Source: Atriophallophorus winterbourni
Taxonomy: Eukaryota; Platyhelminthes; Trematoda; Plagiorchiida; Microphallidae
DNA length: 64,000 bases
Direction of reading: 5' to 3'
NCBI GenBank assembly: GCA_013407085.1
Contig: JACCGJ010010804.1
Span: forward strand, 60,806-124,805
Of the stretch, positions 1-12,315 are shown piece after piece (position 1 is the stretch's first letter; each line of letters starts with the position of its first letter). The position numbers and the translations under genes were made by a program. The notes under the pieces were generated by a model. The model was not told where the DNA came from. It ran no database searches and saw nothing but the letters and a program-made list of their open reading frames with translations.

Positions 1-71
1 AAATTAATTTGTCTTGGTGTGTGGTCGCCATAACAGAAAAGATTATTAATATTATGATTGATATTGCTCAG

Positions 72-89
72 TGCTCATATCGGTAAAAG
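72..89 (+). CDS. Possible upstream micro-exon (18 nt)
   Basis: Acceptor ...attgctcag and donor gtgagt bound 18 nt open in phase 1 (LISVK plus split codons). The pyrimidine tract is weak. If real, the gene extends to or beyond the left edge. A chance match is quite possible. Confidence 0.25.
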
Positions 90-3000
90 GTGAGTCACAT
101 TTAGTTTGAGAGAAAACATTTGCCAATCCAAAACAAAAATTACTCAGCACGCAGTTTGGTACTCATTGATAAATCGCTTTTCGCTAATTTGCAATTTTAA
201 TATTCATCTCATGATTCAAAATTCAAGATTCAAGATTCATGGTGATAAAAACCAACAGCCTTACAATATTATAGAATATGCGTATAAACGTTTGCGTTCA
301 TGTGTTTCAAATGAGTTGCAAACGTCATTTCATTATGACATTGAGAATTGAAATTTCGACCATAAATATATGTTTGAGTAATTTGTTTTTCCATTTGTGT
401 GTTTGAGAAGGAAGCACTCAATATTGTGCACCTACACTTCACGTTGCCTTATGTACGTCGTAGATCTGCTTGTGGCCACACCTTGAATGTTTATAAAGGA
501 TTTCATCATGGTAAACATGAATGATGAAGCATGATCAGAGTGTACGCAAGATGGCACGCTGAAAGCCAAAACAGTTAAATGAACTGTGAAATGACAGTAT
601 CATTTGATATATCGGAACATTAGAAAGCGAACGGAAAACGAGAAAACTCTTTGATAATTGATGATAAAAAACATTTGAGGTTGGAAAAGATATCGTTCCT
701 TTTAAATCAACACTCAGAAGCTTGAACGGATGAGTTGAGTTGATCAACGATCCATTATGTCGATTGCAAAAGTTGGGTTTTAGTTGTGAACAGAGAATGC
801 TTTTTCAAAAAACAGTTTTCAAATCCTCCAGGGACAAGTATATTTTTTAAACGGATAAAATGAAATATGCGCGTTATTCCCGGGCGATATGAGTTGTATA
901 TAATCTTCAACTCCGGCATGGTGTTAAAACTTGCGCAGAAAGCGCCAGACTATCGAACACTGTATTATCTGAATACGTTTTTTTCGTAAGAAATTGGTGA
1001 TTTCATTAATCATTCTCAAAAGGTATTTTTATTGAACGTAGAAGTTGGAATTATGCCACCAAGACTCAAACACACTACGTTTTAATTTATTTCATATTTC
1101 ATTTCAAACAATTATGCGCCAAACGTGCATAACATTTCTCGATCAGTTACCTATCACCTTGCTCACATTGTGAAGCGTTTTCAATAATCTGACTGAGCGT
1201 ACATGGGTAATGATCAATGTGGAAGGTGATTAATCTCTTTAAAAGTTATAATAGTTTGAATACGGATCTAATTTTGAATCAAAATTTATTTTCAATTCTG
1301 CTTTTCTACATTATTATTACTGCTCAAAATTTCATCATCTTTTAACCTTATTCAAGTGGATAAACAGAGTTTTTATAATCGACAATTAGACGGATAGAGT
1401 GCTGAATAGTATTCGTGTGAATGTAATGATCTATCTGGCTCGTAAAACAAAAAATAATTACCTGATACAAATTCACATAATTCGTCTAAGTGTAATGTTA
1501 GAAAGCTTATAAATGATCGATGACTTCTGCTACTACAATTTTAACTATTGGAAATCAAGTGTTTAAGCGATCAAGTCGCCCATCAAACCAACGGTTGAAC
1601 GTAAAACAACTAGTATAAAATACTTGGATATGTCGTATGTGTACCATATATATATAGTATTCATAGATACTAAAAATTGTCAGGATATATTATAACTTAT
1701 AGGTCTTGTAAAGTTCATTCATTATTTTTTTGTCACTACTCACAAGTACTAACTCTACCGAAAGTTTCCCACAATTAATCAAAACAGCCCACATCGGACT
1801 GGAGTTTCACGCTTACTTCTGCTCATAAGCAGTGTAATTGATAACTTTTTTGATACTTCATTGAAATTTTTTTATTTCTCACATAGTTATATATTTGTAA
1901 ATTATTTATTTTATAAAGTTTTCGTTTATTAAGTTCTCGTGCCATTAATATAAATATTTTCATCTGAACATAAGGACGAAGATATCTGCCAATTCAAACA
2001 TGTTAGTTTCATTTTCTATCAATTTCAAAGCCATAAATATAAAGACCAAGCTCTGTTATCTCATATATTTGCTAATTTACCATTTATTTGATGTTCGTAC
2101 ATAGAATTTCAGATGCGTGTGAATACCCGCTAATATATACCATTGAGTGTCGGGACACTCATCTTGATTAAATTGAAGTTCGAATCCACAATTCTAATTA
2201 TTGTTGCTAGATCGACTCTCGAAACGCATACTAAATTTAACTTAGCCAGTTTTGCCTAAAATCACATATCATGTACCAAATATAGATAGAAAATGATAAA
2301 TTATCTGATGTGAAGGTAATAACGGATTCATAAGTTACGATTAGTATGGCAGGATAATTGGAGCCACAATAATAATATGGGAACCATTTTTGTCTAATCG
2401 ATAACCAGAACTTCGATGTTTAGATGTACATTTAGCATAATCCTTATTGCATTTTGAAATACATGCTAACATTTTCGTAACTTTGCAGAATTTTCCCGGA
2501 CACGTCTAAGCTCATCTTCAGATATAGAACCGCACTTTATATATAAGCTAATTTGTTAACCCACTTGTAGATCCGAGAGAGAAAATGCACTACAATTCAA
2601 ATCAATAGATTTATCGTTATTTGTAGGAAGAACTGCTGCTGTAGTTCATATCAAAGTGCATATACTTGAAAAACCTATACGTTGCATTTGTGGTCTTCAA
2701 AGCACAACGTCTTCTTGTCTCAAGCATTTGAGTAAGCAACTAGAGTTGTTTTTGATAACAATGCCAAAAATATCCCGCGGCGCATGTGGCTAGTTATATG
2801 GTAAATAGTTAAAAACTTCAATATTCACCAAATCCTGGAACACAATATTTTTTTTCTTCGTTCATCATGCTGCCAACCATGCTGGTAGTAGTTGTTTCGT
2901 ATCAGATGGTTATAAATATGTTAATCTCTTTTTAGGATAGGCCATTTTAACATGTCACTGGTGGCATTGGAAACGTGTTTCTGTAAGCTAATCAGATCAG

Positions 3001-4289
3001 AACATTAGATGACTAATGCTTGAGAGTTAGGCATTATCGTTTGGGGATGTGGCACGGAAAGTAAGATAATAAACGGTGTAGTGTTTGGTGTTATAGTAAA
3101 AATTTACCAACATGAAACCAATATACACACATTAATAACAGCCAACCCTGAACAAATGCTGAAATTCGTTGCAAACATTAAAATTTAGTAGGTATTTGCG
3201 ACTGTCTCTTTTGGATCGCCACCTCAAAGTGGTTTAAACACTGTGTTTGTTGCCTCCTAACAATTAAACATGGTGCACCATTCACTGCAATGATTTACGT
3301 CAAAGAGAACGGTTAGTCTGAACTAACGATTTCCAGTTAATTTCACGAAAAATACACTGCAAAACAACTATCGAATCTGTGTAAAAATATCATAAAATGA
3401 AGTAGGGGCATATCTGAAGTTAAGGACCCAAAAATCTCTAATTGATGGATGAAGCATATCCGTCCATGCTCCCGTTCGAATAACAGCAAACCACCTACTT
3501 TTTTATTTTTTCATGAATAACAATAAATGTTATTAAAAATAAAGCTTGGAAACAACAAATGAATTTTCACAAATATTGTGTTTAAAATAACCTCTATGGA
3601 CTCAGAATTTTAATCTATCAATATCTTTGTGCTTATGTCAAACTGTTGGCTTCTATATCTTTCTCTTTCAGCTATGCAAAATACCAGATTCCGTGGGTTC
3701 TTGATTTATTAGATTAAATTAAATTTTTGTCTACTTCACTAAAATGACTTTTATTATTCTGTTCATGCGCATGTTCACATTTGCAATTTTTCGTTTATTC
3801 GAAACAACGTTACATCTAAATATCAATACCAACATTTTACTAGATTTGAAGCATATAATTGAACAGTTGAAATAAGATGCGCACAAGTGTGCATCTTTTT
3901 TCGAACATTCTAATTCATGTTGATCGTTTTCTTGACGGATTCGCAAGCACCTCAGTACCTACAGTTTCATCAATAGAAAGCAAATCGCAAACTACGGATT
4001 CACAAACCTGAAGCTCAGTTGGCTCGTGAAGTTGAATCACGACGGTTGTAGTAAACCATTTTTTACATGAGTTCATCGAAAGATTTGCACCAGCATGGGA
4101 TTCTCGAGGTTGCAAAATTGAATGAGTTTGAACAACTGTCATCTGGTTTTAAATGGACTTTCTTTATACCATGTCATCATAGAAGCGGGAATTCCCTTAT
4201 AATATTTTAAGCTGTTAAGTATGTTTTAACCTTTTCACAATTATAGTGTCTAAATGAATTGTGGGCACTCGACAGTAATTTTCAACTAG
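90..4289. other. Non-coding, no gene recognised
   Basis: AT-rich sequence with no supported long coding exon. Apart from the weak exon candidate at 3672 and an odd 47-nt splice-bounded segment at 2936-2982, I see nothing I can name. Confidence 0.5.
3672..3692 (+). CDS. Possible micro-exon (21 nt)
   Basis: A strong pyrimidine tract (tatctttctctttcag) precedes 21 nt open in phase 1 (MQNTRF between split codons). The donor gtgggt with C at -1 is poor. Confidence 0.28.
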
Positions 4290-4780
4290 GCCCATTTGCA
4301 TGCAGTTCCATCACACACACCACCATCACCGGTATCGTGCCGTTTGCAGTCATCAGATACGGACAATAAGATGACAATCCGCATGCGCTTGAAACAGTGA
4401 AAGATTGGTAAAGGTAAAGGTTGGTATCAACAACCTGTTCAATCACATGAGTCTAACTAATGTAGATTGACCAAAGGGATGTGTTGCTCACATCCCCCGA
4501 AATTACACTCCACTCAAATGTAGATTGTGTTTAAAGCAATGACCGTGAACAAAATGCTCTTTTGCATGCACACAGTGAAAGAATGGTAAACAAATAGTGC
4601 TTGTATGCCACTGTTGGAAAAAGATGGTGTGTGTGACTGAGATGCGTGCAATTTAGCCTTTTTATGGTCATGGGTTTAAACCCTAACTACATAAGTTTGG
4701 GCTCCTGTGATTGAACATATTTGTCGTACCAACCTAATGCAACAGTGGTATACAATCGCAAATTGTTTACAATAATTTTC
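4290..4780 (-). repeat. SINE-like family B copies with hammerhead-like core
   Basis: Two adjacent diverged copies, recognised by tgcatgca near the end, cacacacaccacca, tttgcagtcatcag, gcttgaaacagtg and the gggtttaaaccc box. In antisense the first contains CTGATGA, a stem-loop with AAAC and GATA in place of GAAA, so its ribozyme core is damaged. Confidence 0.65.
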
Positions 4781-4830
4781 ATTTATGATCAATTCTAGCC
4801 ATAACAATTTTATTTTCTAAAACATTCCAG

Positions 4831-4848
4831 TGCCTGTCGTATCACAAA
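4831..4848 (+). CDS. Micro-exon, 18 nt, phase 1
   Basis: Acceptor ttctaaaacattccag, donor gtaagt. In phase 1 it reads PVVSQ between split codons. The ideal donor and symmetrical length make this the most 5' exon I trust. Confidence 0.55.
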
Positions 4849-5749
4849 GTAAGTCAAAGTTATCAATATTTATTTAAAAAAATAAGTATATTGCAAGTAT
4901 GTGTTCTTTTGACAGACTGGATTGTAGGGAGCTAAAGTGAAAGTTTACAAACATCGAAATTTCTCTGGTATCTATAAAAGCAGCCACCTATTCATGAGGT
5001 AAGAAGTAAAAGCTTAGATAAGTGATCATGCAAGTAAATTATATTTAAGTCATCGTAGCGATAGAAGTAAATAGATTTCTAAGTTTCTGATTTCTCCGTC
5101 TTTATTAATCTCTCATAAATTTTACATCAAAAATCAACTAATTTTATCTGGATTCCATCGAATACGGCGTCGCGTTTTAAACACCGCAAGATATCCTCCA
5201 GACATTCATATTTTGCGTCATCTATGTCTGGAATTGAATGTGACTTGAAACTCCATTTTGAACCCAACGATCATTCTAGCTTATATATATATATAGATCA
5301 ACATTCAACACTTTTATATTTTGAGTGGCGTTCATATTCAGTTAATGTGAATATTTGTGCCGATGATGTAGATAGAGTTCCGAATGTTACGTTTTTCTAA
5401 ATGCGGTTGAACGAGCACACATGAAATCTGGTTGCTGGTAAAAAATTATATAAAATAATCAATGATTGCCTATGAGGAAATCAGTTTTATGTTGTGTTTC
5501 ATCATAACGAGATCTACTCCAACACCGAACATCGTATGAATAAGCAAATTTTAGCTCTGAATGAATTATTGGATTACCTATTCAGTAGGGACTTAACAAT
5601 AACTTGATACGATAAAAATCTTTGTTCACATAGCTAACATTGAAAATTTACAAATAATTTCTTGTTTCCGCTTTCAGTAGTTTGACAAAGCATATTACGT
5701 TTCAAGTTGTCCTTGTATTCAACTGTTGAATAAGGCTGCTACGACCAAC

Positions 5750-6030
5750 AGGTCTTCGGGTTTTTGTGATGGAAATGCATGCAAATGAGCTTTTTCGTTC
5801 ATGGTCAGGGATTTCAACCCTGTCTACATGAGTGTGGACTCGTGTGATTAAACAGGTTGGTCGTACAAGCCTTATCAAACAGTGTCATACAAAAACAATT
5901 TGTTTACGATTCTTCCACTGTTTCAAGAGAATATGGATCCTGATCCTACTGTCCTTACCCGATGAGTGTAAACAACACGGAAACGGTCATGGTGTGTGTG
6001 TGATGAAAATGCATGCAAATGAGCTTATAT
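5750..6030 (+). repeat. SINE-like family B copy
   Basis: The same direct repeat gtgatgRaaatgcatgcaaa occurs at both ends (5767 and 6000), with the gatttcaaccc box and an inner hammerhead-like segment cCGATGAG-tgt-aaaca-aca-cGGAAAC. One core base is changed and one inserted relative to the consensus core. Confidence 0.65.
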
Positions 6031-6556
6031 TACGTTTCGTTTAGCATTTATGTAAATGTAGACTGAATGAAGAAACAACTGTCTGCTTTTAAAATTCCTG
6101 CCATGACGATTTAACAATGATACAGAGTCTGATAAAGTTCTTACGGGCCAAACATGAAACACTTGAACGCGCTTTTATAATAATTGCTCGAGACCATCCG
6201 GACCATTACAAATACATTAAAAGTGATATTATACTGATGTAAAGTGCATCAGTATTGATTGATTATCTTGAGCTTCCGCATGGTATGAAGAATAACAAAC
6301 TCAACCATGGCGCAAGGGCAGAAAGCACCGAAAGGACGGATATGATTAATTTGAAACGGTAGAACGTTTGTTGAAATTAAGACGCTATCGAAAGTGAATG
6401 TGAAACGTGGGGAATTATGCAAACAATATTGCATCCATGATGCTCGGGTCATGTGCAAGCAAAGTGGAAGACGTTAGATTTAGTATTGCAATATGGCCTT
6501 AATATAATTGACGCAATTTGATCTTTTCCCTCACTCTACAATATTACCGATTTTAG

Positions 6557-6565
6557 CTGATGTTG
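6557..6565 (+). CDS. Micro-exon, 9 nt, phase 1
   Basis: A long pyrimidine-rich acceptor (ending ccgattttag) and a gtaaga donor enclose only 9 nt. Phase 1 gives D-V between split codons. Splice signals are strong for so small an exon, but coding support is negligible at this length. Confidence 0.4.
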
Positions 6566-7845
6566 GTAAGATCCTTATGTTTATATGCTCATCTGGTACA
6601 CTTCGGTAATTATGTTATAATATTTTTGAACACTGTAGTTGTTACAATCGATGCATCTGCTTAAATGTATTTGTTTCTTTCTTAAACCATGAAGATTTGT
6701 TCGATAATTTTCAAGTGCGGAGACGATGGTTTCATTTATATCATTATGGTGTGCAATTTCCAAATTTCGTTAACAAGCTAAGATGACCGAACGTATCATT
6801 GATTTCGTACAAAGAAATTTGAACAGTAGTTTGCTTTAATCCATTAACAACACTACTCGCACTACAAAAGCGAAAGCAAATCAAGATCGAATATTTTTAA
6901 TTAGATTTATTGATAAGATATCTGTGATTTTACAAATTTTAATTGATTTACCAATCATCAAATGTTTCTGGGTTGGGTATATATAATTCTATTACAAAAT
7001 GATATAAACTAATTTATGGGTCAGTGTTTTCGTTATGATTACGAATTTGTTTCTTCCACTGGGCTCGTTATCTCAAAGCAAAATAAAAATGGTCTCAGAT
7101 AGTGATATAATACTGAAAATCCTGCAGCACCTACACACTTCCGCAATATTTGTTTCGTGTTTCTAACAAAATGTGAACCTTATCTATTTCGATATACCTC
7201 ACTTTTAACGATAAAAGTTTTACATGAAGAACATTTGAAGGGTTAAATCTATCGGTATTATGTAGGATTAAAGATATTGCGGTCTCCGCAAATCTCACTA
7301 ACGATTTCAAAAGTCTACCAAACGTTTAAGAGGAATAATGAACACTTGTATAGCCACACACCTTTCCGTTAATACATATGAGACTAGTTATTAAGGTTGC
7401 GTTACATTCTTGTGGAAACTGATTATGGAAATCTTTCCGAGAATTTATTTAAGCATTATGAAAATACCGTGCCTTCAGAACAATTCTTGAATAATATTAC
7501 ACTTGGTAGTTACGCCTGAGAGTTTACGAAAATGAAATGACAGCCAAATATCAGATACATTCGCTGCATTTCACGGAGAATATGATGCGACATTTCGAAA
7601 CGTGGATTCTGAATATCACTGACATGTTAATTTTTAATTAATTTTAACGAATCTATTAATTCCTAATAGTAATATATGTTCGAATTTCATCAATTACAGA
7701 TGGAGATGAATTTATGTGTAGGTCTACCAATAATTTTTCCCATTACTAGATGAGCAATCTATTTGATTTTTGGTATATTTATTGTATCCATTAATTATAA
7801 ATATTTTGGAATTCATAATAATTATCAATGACGTTTGAATAATAT

Positions 7846-8223
7846 ATATGTCACAATGTTATACTTGTATTCCACTGAAACATAGTGTTCGTACAACGAA
7901 CCACGATGTTTAGACACAAAATCACAAAGTGATTCTTGGTCAAGCACTCAAAGCGCTTATGGATGACCAAAATAATGTGTTGCTCACATCTCCATCCATT
8001 ACACAACACAAAATGAGTCGCTGTGATTCGGTGTTTGAACACCATGGTTCGGTGTACGAACCCTATGTAACAGTGGCATACAAGTATAACCTTGTTTACC
8101 ACTTTACCACTGTTTCAAGGCTCACTGAACCTGATCTTACTGTCTCCACCTGACGACGGCAAACAGCCAGAAACCGGTAGTGAAGTGTAAGGGATGGGGA
8201 TGTGAGCAATATGTCACAATGTT
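7846..8223 (+). repeat. SINE-like family A insertion with 15-bp target-site duplication
   Basis: The 348-bp element (7861-8208) is flanked by atatgtcacaatgtt at 7846-7860 and 8209-8223. That length of duplication fits LINE-driven retroposition. The two halves are partly inverted copies (ttcgtacaacgaacc and ttcggtgtacgaacc arms). The 3' half carries a hammerhead core. Confidence 0.8.
8133..8195 (+). ncRNA. Hammerhead ribozyme (type I), family A
   Basis: Core CTGACGA (position 7 is variable in hammerheads), stem II CGGC-aaaca-GCCA, GAAA, then CCGGTA with cleavage expected after that A. Stem I is split: CCAC pairs with GTGA (one mismatch), then an internal loop, then CTTAC with GTAAG. Stem III would be the self-complementary ACCGGT, which may need a dimer. 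Hammerheads of this kind are known in schistosome SINE-like repeats. Confidence 0.6.
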
Positions 8224-9039
8224 CGTCATTTAAATAAGTATTGATGAGCTTATGATAATATGTTAGCAATTTAATTATAAATTTAATGAGAGAAAAATGA
8301 ATTTTATCCATTAATAATGCGGAGTTCATCATTTTTCGTCATTCACAGCAATTTTACATTACGCATAATGAAACTAATGTTCGAAAATTCGCTTTTTCTA
8401 ATTCCTCATCGTACGACTAATAGATCCTTCACAACACGAGCGGGTAAATTGGTAAACGCACTTGGAGATTGCCTAATCAGGTATCCGGTCTTTAAGCTGC
8501 TGTCTGATTACCAGTATGCTGCATCTGTAGTTCGGGATGAATAAACCTTGAGACACGGTGACAGTAAAAACTAATGTTTCTACATCCCCGGAGTTGATTG
8601 TATAAAATCTGTTTCAGAAAAGTGAATGGTTCGATCTAAGCCTATCTGATTGGTATGGCCCACCGAATGTAACCTAAAGATGCGTCGACATTGTTTACAT
8701 CATTCCACACAGCGAGAATTTACAGGAGGAATGTGTTATTTATGCTCAGCTTATGCTTTCAGCGACAAATTATTCGTGATCATTTTATGATCAGAGCCTG
8801 CACACAACGAACCATTTTATTCAATATCACAAGTCATTAATGAATATTATTATTATTATTTATTATTCAATTCTTACTTTGATTATGTGCGTATTTGATG
8901 TTGAACACCGAAGATGCTATCTAGCAATTTTTTGTCTTTTACTCATGAAAATGGAATTTTTCAGCCAAAATCAATTCATCTCATTTCGCAGTTTTCATAT
9001 TAATGATGGATAAGAAATCATAGTCATTATTTTTTTGGT
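8224..9039. other. Intronic sequence, nothing recognised
   Basis: AT-rich, with short (att)n runs near 8843. The open frames here look fortuitous. Confidence 0.45.
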
Positions 9040-9190
9040 GCCCACATCACTATCCCTTACACACAAATAACTGTTTCTGGCTGTTTGCCGTCATTAGGTG
9101 GAGACAGTGAGATCAGTTCCCGTAAACCTTGAAACACTGGTATAGTGATAAACAAAAATATGTGTATACCACTGTGAAATAGGGTTTTCA
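9040..9190 (-). repeat. SINE-like family A fragment
   Basis: Antisense copy of the ribozyme-bearing half, with ctgtttctggctgtttgccg and gtggagacagtgagatcag. The core reads CTAATGA, a change at an invariant G, so it is probably inactive. Confidence 0.6.
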
Positions 9191-9559
9191 CGAAGAACCA
9201 TGACATACTGTAAGGTCATACAATACATTTGTGACTAATTACTATCGAAATCGATTTCATATGAAGATACAACGTTTTATAACCATTAGAAGGTTTACCC
9301 TCAGCCCAAAATTCTTGGATAAACCGAAACGCTTGAACAACCTAAATTAAGATACTGCATTCGAAGAAATTTGTTCTCAAGCACAAGACTTCATGCCGGA
9401 TTTTGAAAGAAAACATTGAGACACATTAAAGTTCGACCTTTACATTTGTGCTACAACAACAGAATGAAGACGCAAACAAAAACGGATCGATTCTTTCACA
9501 TTTGTTGACGAGATTATCAATGTATTTTCTTTATTGTTCAAAAATGTACCACTGATAGA

Positions 9560-10540
9560 AAACGTTTAGATTTTGTGTGATGCAATTGCGCGTCAAATTT
9601 TCTATTTTCCCGTTTCAATCAACATGTTGAGAGAGCTACTTCAAAGATACAAAATGAACTTACAACGTCAATTACAATGCAAGATTTTTCGTCATACATA
9701 TACGGGTTACCATGGTTTCGTCTCTACGACTCAAATATACTCGTTAATTGCATTAGAGACTTGGACATCGAAACCTTGCTCACATATCATTAACCATACA
9801 CATGTTAACAGCCTTTTACTTACGAACCTAAAAACAACAAACGTTGAGCATTTGTTGGCATTTTACTTACAACAAATCTGGACTAACCTTGGATTAGTCC
9901 GGAGAACAACTTGCTCCAGGCAGTATACACATTTCACGAGCGCTATTGAAATGAAGATTAACCAAAATATGATGCATAAACTATTCAAGCTAGCAACTCA
10001 AATTTGCTCTGAATAGAATTTTGTTGAAGATCTTGCGCTGAAAAGCAGTTTATAATCAGAAATGGCTATCCGTCGTGTCTCATTGTACGATATATGCACT
10101 CAATGTCAAAAGGAATATCTATAACAACATTACAAGACAGAACTTTAAATCGTTTGCTTCAATTCGAAGGCGACGACTCTAGTGACTCCTTAAAGCTTAG
10201 ACCTTAATAAATAGTTCAAAGTACGTTCACTTCTGAGAATTGCGGCAAAACCATCACCAATAGGCCAATATTCAGACTCCAGCTTAATGACCGACTACCA
10301 CGTCAGACAACTTCAATATGTATTTATCAATTCACCTGTTCCTGTGGAGCATTATACATTGGCTTAATTATGAGGAAGCTAGAAAAGCTGGAAAAAAAAG
10401 AAAAAGACTGTTCTAAGGATGTGAATGGTTCAAATTCATCTAATGTGATTAACACAGACCAACGAGTAAATTCTAGACAGGCGTTCCCGTTTGTTTGCTT
10501 GCTTCCTAACAACATTTCAATCAAAATTGGCTAGAACATA
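9560..10540 (+). mobile_element. Penelope-like element fragment (RT remnant and GIY-YIG)
   Basis: The 147-codon open frame at 9573-10016 has INMLRELLQRYKMNLQRQLQ and an FRHTYTGYHGF stretch resembling, weakly, the Penelope reverse transcriptase region before its GSPLG motif. About 300 bp on, a second frame reads CIYQFTCSCGALYIG, the start of a Penelope GIY-YIG endonuclease, and further on VNSRQAFPFVCLLPN, a typical C-terminal stretch. The catalytic region is decayed. It lies in an intron of the micro-exon gene. Confidence 0.6.
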
Positions 10541-10925
10541 ATGCAAAAATATGAGGCGATTGCACAAAAAACTATTTAAACAATAATTATGACTAGTGCG
10601 TGATCTTGTCTTACCTAGTTCAACACCAATATCGTCCAAAATATTTCAAATAACAACACATGAAATTGAGTTTGGTTCAATGGTTGATACCGATCAGATC
10701 CATTTCTATTTTCTTACGCTTGTATTGTACAGCTAGATAAGAAATACCGAGAAGAAATCCATCATTTCCTTAAGTTTTTCCATAAATTGTTTTATTTTGC
10801 AGTCCTAGTTCCATTGGTTCATTCATTAAGTAGATTATGAAGAAGAAAAGAGGATCAGTTCTGTTAATAAAGCAATACATTTCCGATATATATTTTGTAA
10901 AAATAAGTATATTGCTTGATTGCAG

Positions 10926-10952
10926 TAGAATACACTCCCGGAGAGGAATCAG
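10926..10952 (+). CDS. Micro-exon, 27 nt, phase 1
   Basis: Acceptor attgcttgattgcag, donor gtaatg. Phase 1 reads EYTPGEES between split codons; phase 0 starts with a stop. It is followed after a 52-nt intron by the next candidate exon. Confidence 0.7.
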
Positions 10953-11004
10953 GTAATGTTTCATGTAAATTGAATTAATTTCATTGATATTTATACATTT
11001 TCAG

Positions 11005-11028
11005 TATGTAATGTTTACTTCAAAAATG
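11005..11028 (+). CDS. Micro-exon, 24 nt, phase 1
   Basis: Acceptor ttatacattttcag is good; donor gtagag is only fair. Phase 1 reads CNVYFKN between split codons. Confidence 0.5.
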
Positions 11029-11329
11029 GTAGAGAGTTAAGAAGTTGTTTCTCCGAAACTTTACCACCTAATAACCCTGTAGTTGGCTGAAATGCAGATA
11101 ATCGCGTTTATAAATGATTTCAAATAAAAAAGTAAATTTATCGATGATTGACATGGGTTACAGCAAAACGTTATTGATTACAAAACAAGTGACTGAAACT
11201 TTTTTCTTTGTACAATTTATTGCAGAATCAGCATTTAAATGAAATTTGTTGAATGGCAACATTTGAATTCGGTTTAAACTTCAGTGATGTCTGGTTGACC
11301 CTAAATATTTAAATAACAATAAAATCCAT

Positions 11330-11510
11330 TTACATCCATCTACATCACACACACTCCACGATTGGTTTCGTGCTGTTTGTACTCATCAGGTAAGGGCAAT
11401 AGGATCAGAATCCGCATGCGCTTCAAACCCAGTCTACATGAGTGTGGGCTATTGTGATTGAACTGGTTGGTGGTAACAACCTTATCCAATATAGTTTTAT
11501 GTTATGAAAA
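11330..11510 (-). repeat. SINE-like family B fragment
   Basis: Contains catcacacacactccac, gtgctgtttgtactcatcag, cgcatgcgcttcaaac and the gtctacatgagtgtggg box. It lies in an intron of the micro-exon gene. Confidence 0.65.
11343..11405 (-). ncRNA. Hammerhead ribozyme (type I), family B
   Basis: On the minus strand: ...CTTAC, CTGATGA, stem II GTAC-AAACA-GCAC (one A-C mismatch), GAAA, CCAATC, GTGG. All core bases are present, the cleavage position is UC, and GTGG pairs with TTAC to start stem I. It is the most intact core in the window. Confidence 0.62.
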
Positions 11511-11599
11511 GTAACTACTCACCCAGGCTCACATTCTACATATTCGTCAATAATTTTTTGACAAGATCACTAAACACGTCGGAATTATTTTATTCTCAG

Positions 11600-11614
11600 T
11601 AATTCCTGCCTACG
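11600..11614 (+). CDS. Micro-exon, 15 nt, phase 1
   Basis: Acceptor ttattttattctcag and donor gtgagt are both near consensus. Phase 1 reads IPAY with split Val and Gly codons. Confidence 0.65.
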
Positions 11615-11783
11615 GTGAGTTACAATATCCGGAATTTAAAGTTCATTGCCATTAGTTTGATTTTAAATATTTTTGCATTTGTGTTTTTTAAATTAGTTTT
11701 GTGTTTGATCAACTAAGACTCGTGACTTATCTCATAATACGTTCCCGTTTGCTGAATGTTTGAATTAATCCTCATATTTTTAG

Positions 11784-11804
11784 TTTCTGTGAAAACGAAC
11801 AATG
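11784..11804 (+). CDS. Micro-exon, 21 nt, phase 1
   Basis: Acceptor cctcatatttttag, donor gtaatt. Phase 1 reads SVKTNN between split codons. Only 68 nt of intron separate it from the next exon. Confidence 0.6.
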
Positions 11805-11872
11805 GTAATTTGGAATTTTTATATACCTTTTTAATACTGTGTGCTTTTGTCCTAACATTTCCACCTATTCAG

Positions 11873-11911
11873 CAGTTTCGGTGGTTTTATTTTGGCCAAG
11901 TATTCGAGCAG
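11873..11911 (+). CDS. Micro-exon, 39 nt, phase 1
   Basis: Very strong pyrimidine tract (tcctaacatttccacctattcag), donor gtagtt. Phase 1 reads VSVVLFWPSIRA between split codons. The acceptor is a NAGNAG tandem (agcag), so a 36-nt form lacking one residue is possible. This is the most hydrophobic segment of the gene. Confidence 0.65.
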
Positions 11912-11989
11912 GTAGTTTTATAATGAAAACACTTCTTTCGAGTTCTAAAATATACTTTTTCCCAAGTAATAAACAACTTTTTCTCATAG

Positions 11990-12004
11990 TGGAACAATTT
12001 GGAG
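11990..12004 (+). CDS. Micro-exon, 15 nt, phase 1
   Basis: Acceptor aactttttctcatag, donor gtaagc. Phase 1 reads EQFG between split codons. Confidence 0.65.
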
Positions 12005-12300
12005 GTAAGCTTAAACCGTAAAGATATCAATAAATTCAATCGCAAGTTAAGATTATTTTTATACCAATTTTAATTATTGATTGGCTACCATGGAATCAAT
12101 TATATAATTTAACTGAACCTATTTCCATTTTACCTAATAAATTATAAGCAATCCGTCTTTAAAACGTTCCATGAGTATAGCCTACACTAGATCCGAATGA
12201 AAATTTAGAATAAAACATGAACGACCACATTGAAAGTTAACGTACTTACGATTCGCAAAACATTCAATAATTTCTCATGTTCTGAAATCTTTGTCTTTAG

Positions 12301-12315
12301 TTAATGCAGAAACAG
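12301..12315 (+). CDS. Micro-exon, 15 nt, phase 1
   Basis: Acceptor atctttgtctttag, donor gtgtgt. Phase 1 reads NAET between split codons. Confidence 0.6.

Noticed and set aside
2627..2655. 29-nt segment after ttatttgtag
   Set aside because: Would shift phase 1 to 0 too early; no compensating exon was found.
4984..4998. 15-nt segment between gcag and gtaaga (PPIHE in phase 0)
   Set aside because: In the phase 1 used by this part of the gene it contains TGA.
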